Source: Zetaproteobacteria bacterium (GTDB lineage Bacteria; Pseudomonadota; Zetaproteobacteria; Mariprofundales; Mariprofundaceae). Taken from it: a stretch of DNA of 34,340 nt. The translations under genes and the position numbers were made by a program. The notes below the pieces were generated by a model. It saw only the letters and a list, made by a program, of their open reading frames with translations, searched no databases and was not told the DNA's origin. Of this stretch, positions 25,952 through 32,948 are shown in pieces. The stretch spans positions 1 to 34,340 of the forward strand of contig RFFT01000081.1 in assembly GCA_003696795.1 (NCBI GenBank), read 5' to 3'. Each line of letters begins with the position of its first letter. Position 1 is the first letter of the stretch.

Positions 25952-26752
25952 CTACCGCCCCAGCTCCGCCGATCGCTTGGCCGCCGCGGCCACCGCCTTG
26001 CGCACCAGTTCAGGCATGCCTTCCTCCAACATCAAGTCCAGCGCGGCCTGCGTCGTGCCCCCCGGGCTGGTCACCTGCTGGCGCAGTTCCGAGGCGGGGC
26101 GACCGCTTTCCACCAACATCTTGCCGGCGCCCAACGCGGTCTGCGTGGCCAGTTTCGCCGCAACGTCCGAGGACAAGCCAAGCGTCTGTCCAGCGCCCTG
26201 CAAAAGCTCGGCCAACAGAAAGAAGTAGGCCGGCCCGCTTCCCGAAACCGCCGTCACCGCATGCATGTCCTTTTCCCGCTCCACCCAAAGCGCCTCGCCG
26301 CATGCGCGCAACAAGTATTCGGCATGCTCCCGATGCTCGCCCTCGCTGTCGCTGAACAAAGCCGCCATGCCGGCACCCACCAAGGCGGGCGTATTGGGCA
26401 TGGCGCGCACGATGTGCACCCTGTCGCCCAGCATGGCGCGCAATTTGGCCAGTGGCAGCCCGGCGACAATGCTTACCAGCGTATGCCGTTCGTCGAACCA
26501 TCCGGCAAGCGGCGCGAGCGCCTCGGCCACCTGTTGCGGCTTGACGGCGAGCACAACGATGCTTGCCTCGCTCAGCGCCTCCAAAGAGGCGCACACGCCG
26601 ATCCCATAGCTCTCCTGCAAGGCCTCAACCCGCTCGGCCCGCACCTCGCGCACGCGAATTGCCGAAGCCTCGTGTCCCGCGCGGACAAGACCGGCAATCA
26701 TCGCCTCGGCCATATTGCCACCGCCGATAAACGCTATCTGCTCATGCTTCAT
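25952..26752 (-). CDS. proC: Pyrroline-5-carboxylate reductase
   Basis: ProC reduces pyrroline-5-carboxylate to proline with NAD(P)H, the last step of proline synthesis. The 266-residue protein starts with the Rossmann motif IAFIGGGNMAEAMI (6-19). It has VVLAVKPQQV near residue 70, RAMPNTPALVGAGMAA, and the signature ending in the dimerisation domain, VSGSGPAYFFLLAE and QQVTSPGGTTQAAL. The length is normal for the family. It overlaps the yggS stop by 11 nt, so translation is probably coupled. The order yggS-proC-yggT-yggU is a very common proteobacterial arrangement. Confidence 0.97.
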   Translation of the reverse strand: MKHEQIAFIGGGNMAEAMIAGLVRAGHEASAIRVREVRAERVEALQESYGIGVCASLEALSEASIVVLAVKPQQVAEALAPLAGWFDERHTLVSIVAGLPLAKLRAMLGDRVHIVRAMPNTPALVGAGMAALFSDSEGEHREHAEYLLRACGEALWVEREKDMHAVTAVSGSGPAYFFLLAELLQGAGQTLGLSSDVAAKLATQTALGAGKMLVESGRPASELRQQVTSPGGTTQAALDLMLEEGMPELVRKAVAAAAKRSAELGR

Positions 26753-27431
26753 TCGTGACGTCCCCGTCTTCCTTCCATGTTCTCACATCCCACGCGCCAA
26801 ACAGCACCGAGCCCAGCCGGACCATCGTCGCTCCTTGTTCAATTGCCTGCGGATAATCCCCGCTCATTCCCATGCTGAGCTCACGAAGGCTTCCATCCAG
26901 GCAATGATCCCGCAAGGCGCGCAACTTGCGAAATGCCGAGGCGGCATCGCCATCACGCGGAGCCATGCCCATCAGGCCGCATACCCGCAAACCCGGAATC
27001 TCCGCCACCTGTCGGCACAACGCGTCGGCTTCATGCGGCGCAACACCATGCTGGTGCGCCAGTCCCGACAAGTTGACCTGAATCAACACGGGCAACACGC
27101 GTTCTCCGAGGTGGGCCGCCACAGCACGCGCCTGCGCGACATGCTCCACGCTGTGCCACATCGCGGCATGGCGCGCGACGTACTTCGCTTTGTTCCGCTG
27201 CAAGGGACCAATCATGTGCCAGCGGCATTGCGGCCATTTGCGTGCGCGGTCGCGCAACGCCTGCGGACGCGACTCGGCAAAGTCCCGTTGCCCGGCATCG
27301 ATCAGGGCCTGCACCGCCACATCCGGTGCATATTTGCTGACCGCCAACAACCGCACCCGCCGCGCTGCAAGCTCTGTACGCAACGCCTGCCAGCGGGCCA
27401 ATAGCGATGACAAAGTGGGACGCGCGTTCAT
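26742..27431 (-). CDS. yggS: PLP homeostasis protein YggS (PLPBP)
   Basis: The 229-residue protein binds pyridoxal 5'-phosphate without known catalysis and keeps free PLP and amino-acid pools balanced. The PLP lysine is K33 (LLAVSKYAPD). Further signatures are WHMIGPLQRNK, SVEHVAQARAV, VLIQVNLSG, GLMGMAP and LSMGMSGDYPQAIEQGATMVRLGS. One family segment, usually FGENYVQE, reads DFAESRPQAL here. The start is placed at the ATG 1 nt after the recR stop (TGAGATG); there is no Shine-Dalgarno, so translation is probably coupled to recR. The frame upstream runs through recR and is not coding there. YggS more often follows pilT; here it follows recR. Confidence 0.95.
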   Translation of the reverse strand: MNARPTLSSLLARWQALRTELAARRVRLLAVSKYAPDVAVQALIDAGQRDFAESRPQALRDRARKWPQCRWHMIGPLQRNKAKYVARHAAMWHSVEHVAQARAVAAHLGERVLPVLIQVNLSGLAHQHGVAPHEADALCRQVAEIPGLRVCGLMGMAPRDGDAASAFRKLRALRDHCLDGSLRELSMGMSGDYPQAIEQGATMVRLGSVLFGAWDVRTWKEDGDVTNEA

Positions 27432-27432
27432 C

Positions 27433-28041
27433 TCACTGCCAGGGCACGCGCTGGTCGAGCGCCCGTTGCAAGGTATATTCGTCCAGATACTCCAGCTCAC
27501 CGCCCTCCGGCACCCCGCGCGCGATACGCGAAATCGTGTCCGCCCGGGTTCGATACCGTTGCGCCAGGTAATGCGCCGTCGCTTCGCCATCAACGGTGGC
27601 GCTTGTCGCCAGAATCAACTCCTTGACGCCTTGCGCCAGCCGCGCATCCAGCGCCCTGATCCGCAACTGTTCCGGTCCCACGCCGTCAACGGGACTCAAG
27701 CGGCCATGCAACACGTGATACACGCCGCGAAACACGCCCCCTCGCTCCATCATCAGCACATCAACCGGCTGCTCGACCACGCAGACCACCCCGGGATCTC
27801 GCCCAGGCTGCGTACAGATCGGACAACGACCTTGATCGGCAAAGCCTCCGCAGCGGTCACAGAACCCGATTCGCGCATGCAGCCCATGCAGAATGTCGGC
27901 CAGATTTCCGGCCTCGCTGGCCGGACGCTGCAACAGGTGCAATACCAGACGCATCGCGGTCTTCGGCCCGATGCCGGGCAAACTTGCCAGCGCCTCGATC
28001 GCCGCGGCCAACGGCGCAGGCACACCGGGCGTGCCGATCAA
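27433..28041 (-). CDS. recR: Recombination mediator RecR
   Basis: RecR works with RecO (and RecF) to load RecA on SSB-coated gapped DNA. The 202-residue protein has the helix-hairpin-helix (ALASLPGIGPKTAMRLVLHL, 17-36), a zinc finger (C61, C64, C73, C76), a Toprim domain with CVVEQPVDVLMMERGG, and a Walker B-like tail with ISRIARGVPEGGELEYLDE. The proposed start is a TTG that overlaps the ybaB stop as TTGA; no good Shine-Dalgarno is seen, so coupling to ybaB is likely. The protein is full length. Confidence 0.96.
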   Translation of the reverse strand: MIGTPGVPAPLAAAIEALASLPGIGPKTAMRLVLHLLQRPASEAGNLADILHGLHARIGFCDRCGGFADQGRCPICTQPGRDPGVVCVVEQPVDVLMMERGGVFRGVYHVLHGRLSPVDGVGPEQLRIRALDARLAQGVKELILATSATVDGEATAHYLAQRYRTRADTISRIARGVPEGGELEYLDEYTLQRALDQRVPWQ

Positions 28042-28352
28042 AGCGAAAAGCCCGGCGGCAACGGCATGCCTGCCATAAGCTCCTTTTGCTTCTGCTTGCT
28101 CATTTCATCCACCGAGCGCGCGGCGGCATTGAACGCAGCCGCCACCAGGTCTTCAATGAGCGACTTGTCATGCTCCTGCCAAACCGCATCGTCGATCGAC
28201 ACGCGGCTGACCACCCGCTCGCCGTTCATCGTCACCCGCACCATGCCGCCGCCCGCTTCACCGGTCACTTCCATCGTGGCGAGCTCCTGTTGCATCTTGC
28301 GCAGGTTATCCTGCATCTTCTTCGCCTGTTGCATCATCTTCGCGATATTCAT
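28038..28352 (-). CDS. ybaB: YbaB/EbfC nucleoid-associated protein
   Basis: The 104-residue homodimeric DNA-binding protein starts MNIAKMMQQAKKMQDNLRKM and has the family pattern EVTGEAGGGMVRVTMNG...SIDDAVW, ending with MAGMPLPPG. EbfC/YbaB binds DNA as a tweezer and helps organise the nucleoid. The ATG at 28352 has AGGAG 5 nt upstream; two GTG codons immediately before it are less likely starts. It lies 9 nt after the dnaX stop and overlaps recR by 4 nt, the classic dnaX-ybaB-recR cluster. Confidence 0.97.
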   Translation of the reverse strand: MNIAKMMQQAKKMQDNLRKMQQELATMEVTGEAGGGMVRVTMNGERVVSRVSIDDAVWQEHDKSLIEDLVAAAFNAAARSVDEMSKQKQKELMAGMPLPPGFSL

Positions 28353-28361
28353 CACCACTCC

Positions 28362-29945
28362 TCACTGATCCTTCTGGGTACCCGCTGGCTCAACATCAAC
28401 CAACGTCGCCCCAAGCTCGGCCTGTAATTGTTGCACATGGGGGTCCGCCTCGGCCATTCCGCGCAAGCGATCCGCCTCGACCTGGGCCCTACGCTTGCGC
28501 TGCTCGGACAAGGTTTCCCCCTTGTGCTCCTCGGTCAATCGCTCCCAGAACACCTCGCGCCCAAGCCACTCGGCGAACGCCTGGCGTTCCGGCCCAGCCA
28601 ACTGCTGTTCCTGCAAGCGCCGCAAGGCAAGGCGCACACGCTTGCCGAACTCCAGGCAAAGCACATGTTCCAGCACCGCCGCAACACCGGGTCGGACGTC
28701 CGCATAGGCTTCGACCGCCTCACGCCATTCCCGCAGCGTGCCCGTCTCCCCGACCGGGGCCGCCGCAGGCTTTGCCGCCTGATCATGCGAACCGGCATAC
28801 GCCTTTGCCGTTTCCGCCTGCGGCCGCGGCACCGCCTTCGGCGCACCACCTCGCGCATCAAGCTCGTGCAAAGCGCACAAGCGAAGCAACAACATCTCCG
28901 CGCCAAGCTGCTCATCCACCACATGAAGATCGCGCAGCCCATGCAGCAAAATCTGGTAGCGCAGGTCGAGCCAGGTCACGGTAATCCGTGGCATCCACTG
29001 CGCCAACCATGCGCGGTATTCCTGCTCCAGTCCCTCCTCCAGCAAACCTTCGTCCACCCGCATGCACATCAACTCATGCCACAACTCGGCCAGGGACTTC
29101 AACACCGCGCGCGCGGACTGCCCGCGCCGCACGGCATCGCGCAGCAGGCGCACCGCCGTGCTGCCCTCGGCATTGAACACCGCCTCGGACAACGCCCGAC
29201 TCAGACTACGATCAACCAGCCCCAACGCGGCACGCACATCATCCAAACGCACCTTACCTTGGACATAAGCAAGCACGCGTTCGGCCAGCGACAATGCATC
29301 ACGCACACTCCCATCGGCGGCCCGTGCGATTTCAGCCAATGCCGACTCATCGGCATCAACCTGTTCGCTGCGCAACACATGCGCCAGATAATCGCGGATC
29401 TCGATCACGCTCAACCGACGCAAATCGAACCGCTGACAACGCGAACGCACGGTCACCGGCAGCCGATCCGCCTCGGTCGTGGCCAGGATGAACAGCACAT
29501 TGGCCGGCGGCTCCTCCAGCGTCTTCAGCAGCGCATTGAACGCGCTCTTCGACAGCATGTGGGCCTCGTCGATGATATAAACCTTGTATTTCAGCGCATT
29601 CGGTGGATAGCGCACGCCATCCAGAATCTCGCGGATGTCGTCCACACCGGTATGACTGGCCGCATCCATCTCACGCACATCGAAGCAGCCATCGTCCATG
29701 ATCGCCTTGCAGGCCGAACATGCGCCGCACGGCTCGCCGTCGTCCGGCGCCAGACAATTTACGGCCATGGCCATCAGCCTGGCCAGCGTCGTCTTGCCCA
29801 CCCCGCGGATGCCGCAGAACAGATAGGCATGCGCCAGCTTGCCTCCGGCCAGCGCGTTGCGCAGCGTGCGCACCACCACATCCTGCCCGACCAGATCGGA
29901 AAACCTGCGCGGTCGCCAGCGTCGTGCGAGAACCAGATACGCCAT
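28362..29945 (-). CDS. dnaX: DNA polymerase III subunit tau (DnaX)
   Basis: DnaX is the clamp-loader ATPase that also organises the replisome. The 527-residue protein has Walker A GIRGVGKT (45-52), a zinc site C64, C73, C76, C79, Walker B VYIIDEA (122-128), sensor 1 ATTEA (155-159) and the SRC arginine finger (168-170). Clamp-loader lid and collar domains follow to about residue 365. A short Pro/Ala linker and a C-terminal tau region come next. At 527 residues it is shorter than E. coli tau (643), mainly in the linker and tail. No A-AAA-AAG-type slippery run is visible, so a programmed-frameshift gamma form is not evident. The start at 29945 (MAYLVLARRWRP) is fixed by family N-termini; the Shine-Dalgarno is weak. 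Confidence 0.95.
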   Translation of the reverse strand: MAYLVLARRWRPRRFSDLVGQDVVVRTLRNALAGGKLAHAYLFCGIRGVGKTTLARLMAMAVNCLAPDDGEPCGACSACKAIMDDGCFDVREMDAASHTGVDDIREILDGVRYPPNALKYKVYIIDEAHMLSKSAFNALLKTLEEPPANVLFILATTEADRLPVTVRSRCQRFDLRRLSVIEIRDYLAHVLRSEQVDADESALAEIARAADGSVRDALSLAERVLAYVQGKVRLDDVRAALGLVDRSLSRALSEAVFNAEGSTAVRLLRDAVRRGQSARAVLKSLAELWHELMCMRVDEGLLEEGLEQEYRAWLAQWMPRITVTWLDLRYQILLHGLRDLHVVDEQLGAEMLLLRLCALHELDARGGAPKAVPRPQAETAKAYAGSHDQAAKPAAAPVGETGTLREWREAVEAYADVRPGVAAVLEHVLCLEFGKRVRLALRRLQEQQLAGPERQAFAEWLGREVFWERLTEEHKGETLSEQRKRRAQVEADRLRGMAEADPHVQQLQAELGATLVDVEPAGTQKDQ

Positions 29946-30000
29946 TGCCAGGACTCTACGAATCCACCCGCGCGCAACAAGGGGCGGCTGCGCGGGACAC

Positions 30001-30028
30001 AAAAGGCCCCGTCATCGGACGGGGCCTT
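30001..30028 (-). terminator. Rho-independent terminator of dksA
   Basis: An 11-bp perfect stem AAGGCCCCGTC / GACGGGGCCTT (30003-30013 and 30018-30028) with loop ATCG ends, on the minus strand, in TTTTGTG. It starts 23 nt after the dksA stop and lies before dnaX on the same strand, so dksA and dnaX are mostly separate transcription units. The stem uses the same GGCCCCG core as the terminator at 17509. Confidence 0.88.
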
Positions 30029-30050
30029 GCACAAACGTCGCACACAGGCG

Positions 30051-30422
30051 CTAATCCAGCCGCGTACGCTCCTGCTGCTCCTGTTCCTGCTTGCAATCGA
30101 TGCACAGCGTCGTCACCGGCCGGGCCTGCAACCGCTTGACCCCAATGTTGCCACCACAGGACTCGCAGATGCCAAACTCGCCATTCTTGATGCGCTCGAG
30201 CGCCTGGTTGATCTTGCGAATCAGCTTGCGCTCGCGATCCTTGATGCGCAGATCGAAATTGCGGTCCACTTCCATGCTGGCCTGATCCGTCGGATCGGGA
30301 AAAGCATTTTGCTCCTGCTCATGCATGGCGCGCATGTTTTCCTGCTGCCCCTTCTCCAGCTCATCACGCCACTGGATCAACTGTTGCTCAAACTCGGCCA
30401 ACTGCTTCTTCGTCAACGGCAT
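30051..30422 (-). CDS. dksA: RNA polymerase-binding transcription factor DksA
   Basis: DksA binds the RNA polymerase secondary channel and, with ppGpp, represses stable-RNA promoters and activates amino-acid promoters. The 123-residue form starts at MPLTKKQLAEFE, where GGAGG is 8 nt upstream; an ATG six codons earlier is possible. The coiled-coil tip DPTDQAS keeps the essential D43, D46 and A48 (D71, D74, A76 in E. coli). The zinc finger is C86, C89, C107, C110. The N-terminus is shorter than in E. coli (151 residues), but all functional parts are present. It follows lipB by 85 nt and has its own terminator. Confidence 0.95.
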   Translation of the reverse strand: MPLTKKQLAEFEQQLIQWRDELEKGQQENMRAMHEQEQNAFPDPTDQASMEVDRNFDLRIKDRERKLIRKINQALERIKNGEFGICESCGGNIGVKRLQARPVTTLCIDCKQEQEQQERTRLD

Positions 30423-30478
30423 CGGTCCAACCTCCGTCATCTCAGGCTTGCCATGCGGCATCGCCCAAAGGGGCGCGA

Positions 30479-30507
30479 ACCTTAGCGACTTAAGCCACCA
30501 GTGTAAA
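30479..30507 (-). promoter_or_regulatory. Possible sigma70 promoter of dksA
   Basis: On the minus strand TTTACA (30507-30502) and TAAGGT (30484-30479) are separated by 17 bp, immediately after the lipB stop. The -35 is good and the -10 weak, followed by a GC-rich discriminator (TCGCGCCCC) of the kind found at promoters controlled by ppGpp and DksA. That would allow feedback by the product; this is inference. Confidence 0.4.
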
Positions 30508-31119
30508 TCAATGCCGCACCGTCAGCAAACGCTCGATAGCTGCCGCCCAACGCTTTGCCAACGCGGGCAACGCGGGCGTGACACCATGGTCGACCATGCG
30601 ATCGACGGCCAGACCCGTGCCGCAAGGGTCGATGGCCGCAAACCAGCGCGCATCCACATGCACATTCAGCGCCATGCCATGGTAGGCCACGCCATGCGCA
30701 ACATGCAGCCCGAGCGCTGCAATCTTGCCATGCCTGGTCCACACGCCTGGAAAACCCTGCCTTCGTTCCGCGACAATCCCATCTTCAGCCAACAGGTCGA
30801 TACAGGACTGTTCGAGCAAATGCACATAGGCCTTGACACCAAGCCGACGCCTTCGCAGATGCAAGATTGGATAAAGCATCAATTGTCCCGGCCCGTGAAA
30901 CGTAGTCTCCCCCCCACGATCGGTACGCAGAAAAGGCGCACCCAATGTGTCGTGCCGCCGATTATCCACACCGCGCCGCCCCGTCGTATAGACCGGCTCA
31001 TGCTCGCAACACCAAATCACCTCTTCCGCTGCCTCGGCAGCCACCGCGGAGGCATGCGCGCGCAGCCGTTGCCACATCGACGGGTACGCTCGACGCCCAA
31101 GCCACTGCCAGGCAATCAT
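30508..31119 (-). CDS. lipB: Octanoyl-(acyl carrier protein) transferase LipB
   Basis: LipB transfers octanoyl groups from ACP to lipoyl domains of 2-oxoacid dehydrogenases and GcvH, the first step of lipoate synthesis. The 203-residue protein has RTDRGGETTFHGPGQLMLYP with H75, the catalytic lysine K132 in GKIAALGL, and the catalytic cysteine C166 in IDPCG. The start is placed at the ATG that overlaps the nagZ stop as ATGA; an ATG two codons upstream also exists. lipA, which usually follows lipB, is not here; dksA is next on the same strand. Confidence 0.95.
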   Translation of the reverse strand: MIAWQWLGRRAYPSMWQRLRAHASAVAAEAAEEVIWCCEHEPVYTTGRRGVDNRRHDTLGAPFLRTDRGGETTFHGPGQLMLYPILHLRRRRLGVKAYVHLLEQSCIDLLAEDGIVAERRQGFPGVWTRHGKIAALGLHVAHGVAYHGMALNVHVDARWFAAIDPCGTGLAVDRMVDHGVTPALPALAKRWAAAIERLLTVRH

Positions 31120-32000
31120 GTGCATGCCGAATACAACGCCTCGGTGCCTTCAGGCTGACAGACCAGCAACACGTCACAGCCCGCCGCCTTCGCCTCCTCG
31201 GCCGCTCCGAGCACATCCTCGCCCACGCCACGCATACACAGATCATCGCTCCATATCTTCCCGGCAAATCCCATGCGGGTGCGCAGCACCTGCTGCAGCC
31301 AGAAGCGCGACAAGGTGGCCACACGCCGCTCCACCGCATCGTAGATCACATGAGCCGTCATCACGTGTTGCAACCCCTCGGCAATTAAGCGCGCAAACGG
31401 CTCCGCCTCGTGCAACAACAAAGGCAACTCGGCACGCACATGCGGCACCGCAAGGTGCGAGTCGGCATCGGCGCGGCCATGGCCGGGAAAATGCTTGCCC
31501 ACCGCCTCGATCCCCGCCTCGCGATACCCGCGCATGACTTCCGTGGCCAGCTCCGCCACCACATCCACCCGGTCGCTGTAGGCGCGCGCGCCGATGACCG
31601 CATCGCCGGCGGGCGAGAACACATCCAGCACCGGCGCGCAGTTATGGGTGAAGCCGAGACGCTTCAGGGCCCGGCCCGCTTCGCGCGCATCCTCAAACGC
31701 CGCCGCACGCGCGGCCTCGGCATCCCTCTCAAACCAGCGGCCATATGCCAGCGCCTGGCGGCGTCCGGAAAACGGCGCCCAGGGCATGCGGTGCACTCGT
31801 CCACCCTCTTCATCGATAGCCGCCCACAACGCCTTGCCCGCGCATGAGCGGACCTCATCGAGCAGTTCGCGCACCTGCGCGGGAGAGACAATGTTGCGTG
31901 CAAACAGGATCACTCCCAACGGCGGGCGCCGCCGCAACCATTCCCGTTCGCGCGCCGTCAACCGCGCGCCAGCCAGACCGATGATACACTGCTCCAACAT
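31116..32000 (-). CDS. nagZ: Beta-N-acetylglucosaminidase NagZ, C-terminally short
   Basis: NagZ (glycoside hydrolase family 3) removes GlcNAc from GlcNAc-anhydroMurNAc peptides in the cytoplasm during peptidoglycan recycling. The 294-residue protein has the TIM-barrel features GVILFARNI, AAIDEEGGRVHR, the catalytic loop KHFPGHGRADADSH (169-182), and the aspartate nucleophile D252 in WSDDLCM. It ends at DVLLVCQPEGTEALYSACT, where E. coli NagZ (341 residues) continues with some 40 more residues of terminal helices. All catalytic residues are present, so it may still be active. The ATG has GGAG nearby and lies 2 nt after the permease stop; the 3' end overlaps lipB by 4 nt. Confidence 0.92.
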   Translation of the reverse strand: MLEQCIIGLAGARLTAREREWLRRRPPLGVILFARNIVSPAQVRELLDEVRSCAGKALWAAIDEEGGRVHRMPWAPFSGRRQALAYGRWFERDAEAARAAAFEDAREAGRALKRLGFTHNCAPVLDVFSPAGDAVIGARAYSDRVDVVAELATEVMRGYREAGIEAVGKHFPGHGRADADSHLAVPHVRAELPLLLHEAEPFARLIAEGLQHVMTAHVIYDAVERRVATLSRFWLQQVLRTRMGFAGKIWSDDLCMRGVGEDVLGAAEEAKAAGCDVLLVCQPEGTEALYSACT

Positions 32001-32002
32001 TA

Positions 32003-32821
32003 TTACTCCCTGCGCGGCACGGTACGCACATCGAGATAATCGCGCAATGCATCGCCCATAAGATTGGCCGCCAAGGTCAGACAGAACAAAGCCACGCCCG
32101 GCCACACCACCAGCCACGGATGAACCAACATCACCCGCGTTCCCTCGCGAATCATCGACCCCAGCGAGGCCTCCGGCGGCTGCACGCCGACCCCGAGAAA
32201 GGAAAGCCCTGCCTCGCCGATCACCACGCCGGCCAGCCCCAGGCTGGCCTCCACCAGCAAGGGCGCCGCAATATTCGGCAACAAGTGCCGCCAGGCAACG
32301 GCCAAGGGGGAAACGCCCGCCGCCATGGCCGCCTGCACGAACGGCGCGTGCCGCAGCACGAGCACCTGACCGCGCGCCAAACGCGCAAATCCAACCCAGC
32401 CGACGGCGGCCAGCGCCAGAATCAGGTTGCCAATGCCCGGCCCGAGCATGGCGGCCAAGGCGATCGCGAGCAAGATACCGGGAAATGCCAGCACCACATC
32501 GACAAGGCGCATCAACAGCGCATCCAACCATCCTCCAAACCAGCCGGCGCATATGCCCACCGCTGTGCCAACCGCGAACCCCAGCAACACGACGTTCGCG
32601 CCAACCAACAATGACAGGCGCAATCCCTCGGCCAAGCGGGCAAGCACATCGCGCCCCAGTCCGTCGCAACCAAGCCAATGCTCAGCGCTCACCCCCGCAT
32701 ACACCTGGGTGAGATCCACGCGCAGCGGGTCCCGCCCCTGCCAGGCCGCGGCAAGCGCGATGACGATGAGCGGCACAAGCCACACACCGACTCGCCCCAC
32801 GATGCGCCCTACACCACGCAC
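32003..32821 (-). CDS. ABC transporter permease, DppC/OppC type (orphan)
   Basis: The 272-residue inner-membrane permease has about six hydrophobic segments. The DppC/OppC hallmarks are HWLGCDGLGRDVLARLAEGLR, VVLAFPGILLAI, the EAA loop AGVSPLAVAWRHLLPN, GEAGLSFLGVGVQPPEASLG and LAANLMGDALRDYLDVR. The family imports di- and oligopeptides, nickel or glutathione with a DppB-type partner, two ATPases and a binding protein. None of those is in the window; the upstream neighbour is divergent. It is the first gene of a unit with nagZ and lipB, so muropeptide uptake is possible but speculative. The start codon appears to be GTG with a weak GGGGTGA Shine-Dalgarno. Confidence 0.9.
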   Translation of the reverse strand: MRGVGRIVGRVGVWLVPLIVIALAAAWQGRDPLRVDLTQVYAGVSAEHWLGCDGLGRDVLARLAEGLRLSLLVGANVVLLGFAVGTAVGICAGWFGGWLDALLMRLVDVVLAFPGILLAIALAAMLGPGIGNLILALAAVGWVGFARLARGQVLVLRHAPFVQAAMAAGVSPLAVAWRHLLPNIAAPLLVEASLGLAGVVIGEAGLSFLGVGVQPPEASLGSMIREGTRVMLVHPWLVVWPGVALFCLTLAANLMGDALRDYLDVRTVPRRE

Positions 32822-32850
32822 GGTTCACCCCATCGCCGTTGCATCGGGAC

Positions 32851-32856
32851 AGTATA
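32851..32856 (-). promoter_or_regulatory. Possible -10 element for the permease-nagZ-lipB unit
   Basis: TATACT (32856-32851 on the minus strand) is a near-consensus -10 hexamer about 30 bp upstream of the permease start codon. The region 17 bp further upstream (TCGTAA) is a poor -35, so the promoter is uncertain or activator-dependent. The rest of the 127-bp divergent gap shows nothing else clear. Confidence 0.3.
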
Positions 32857-32948
32857 TGTCGCGCCCGCCCCCTTTACGACCGCAGCTATGCGACACTATC
32901 CGTCGCATCCAAGGCTATCCTTTTCCCAAAACTTGGAAGGGGGTCCCG

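Noticed and set aside
28700-28900. Programmed frameshift site for a DnaX gamma form
   Set aside because: No A-rich slippery heptamer is visible in the linker region on the coding strand.
28428-30485. A 685-codon open frame on the plus strand opposite dnaX and dksA
   Set aside because: It is the antisense of well-identified genes, shows no known domain and has a His/Gln/Arg-rich composition typical of a shadow frame in GC-rich DNA.
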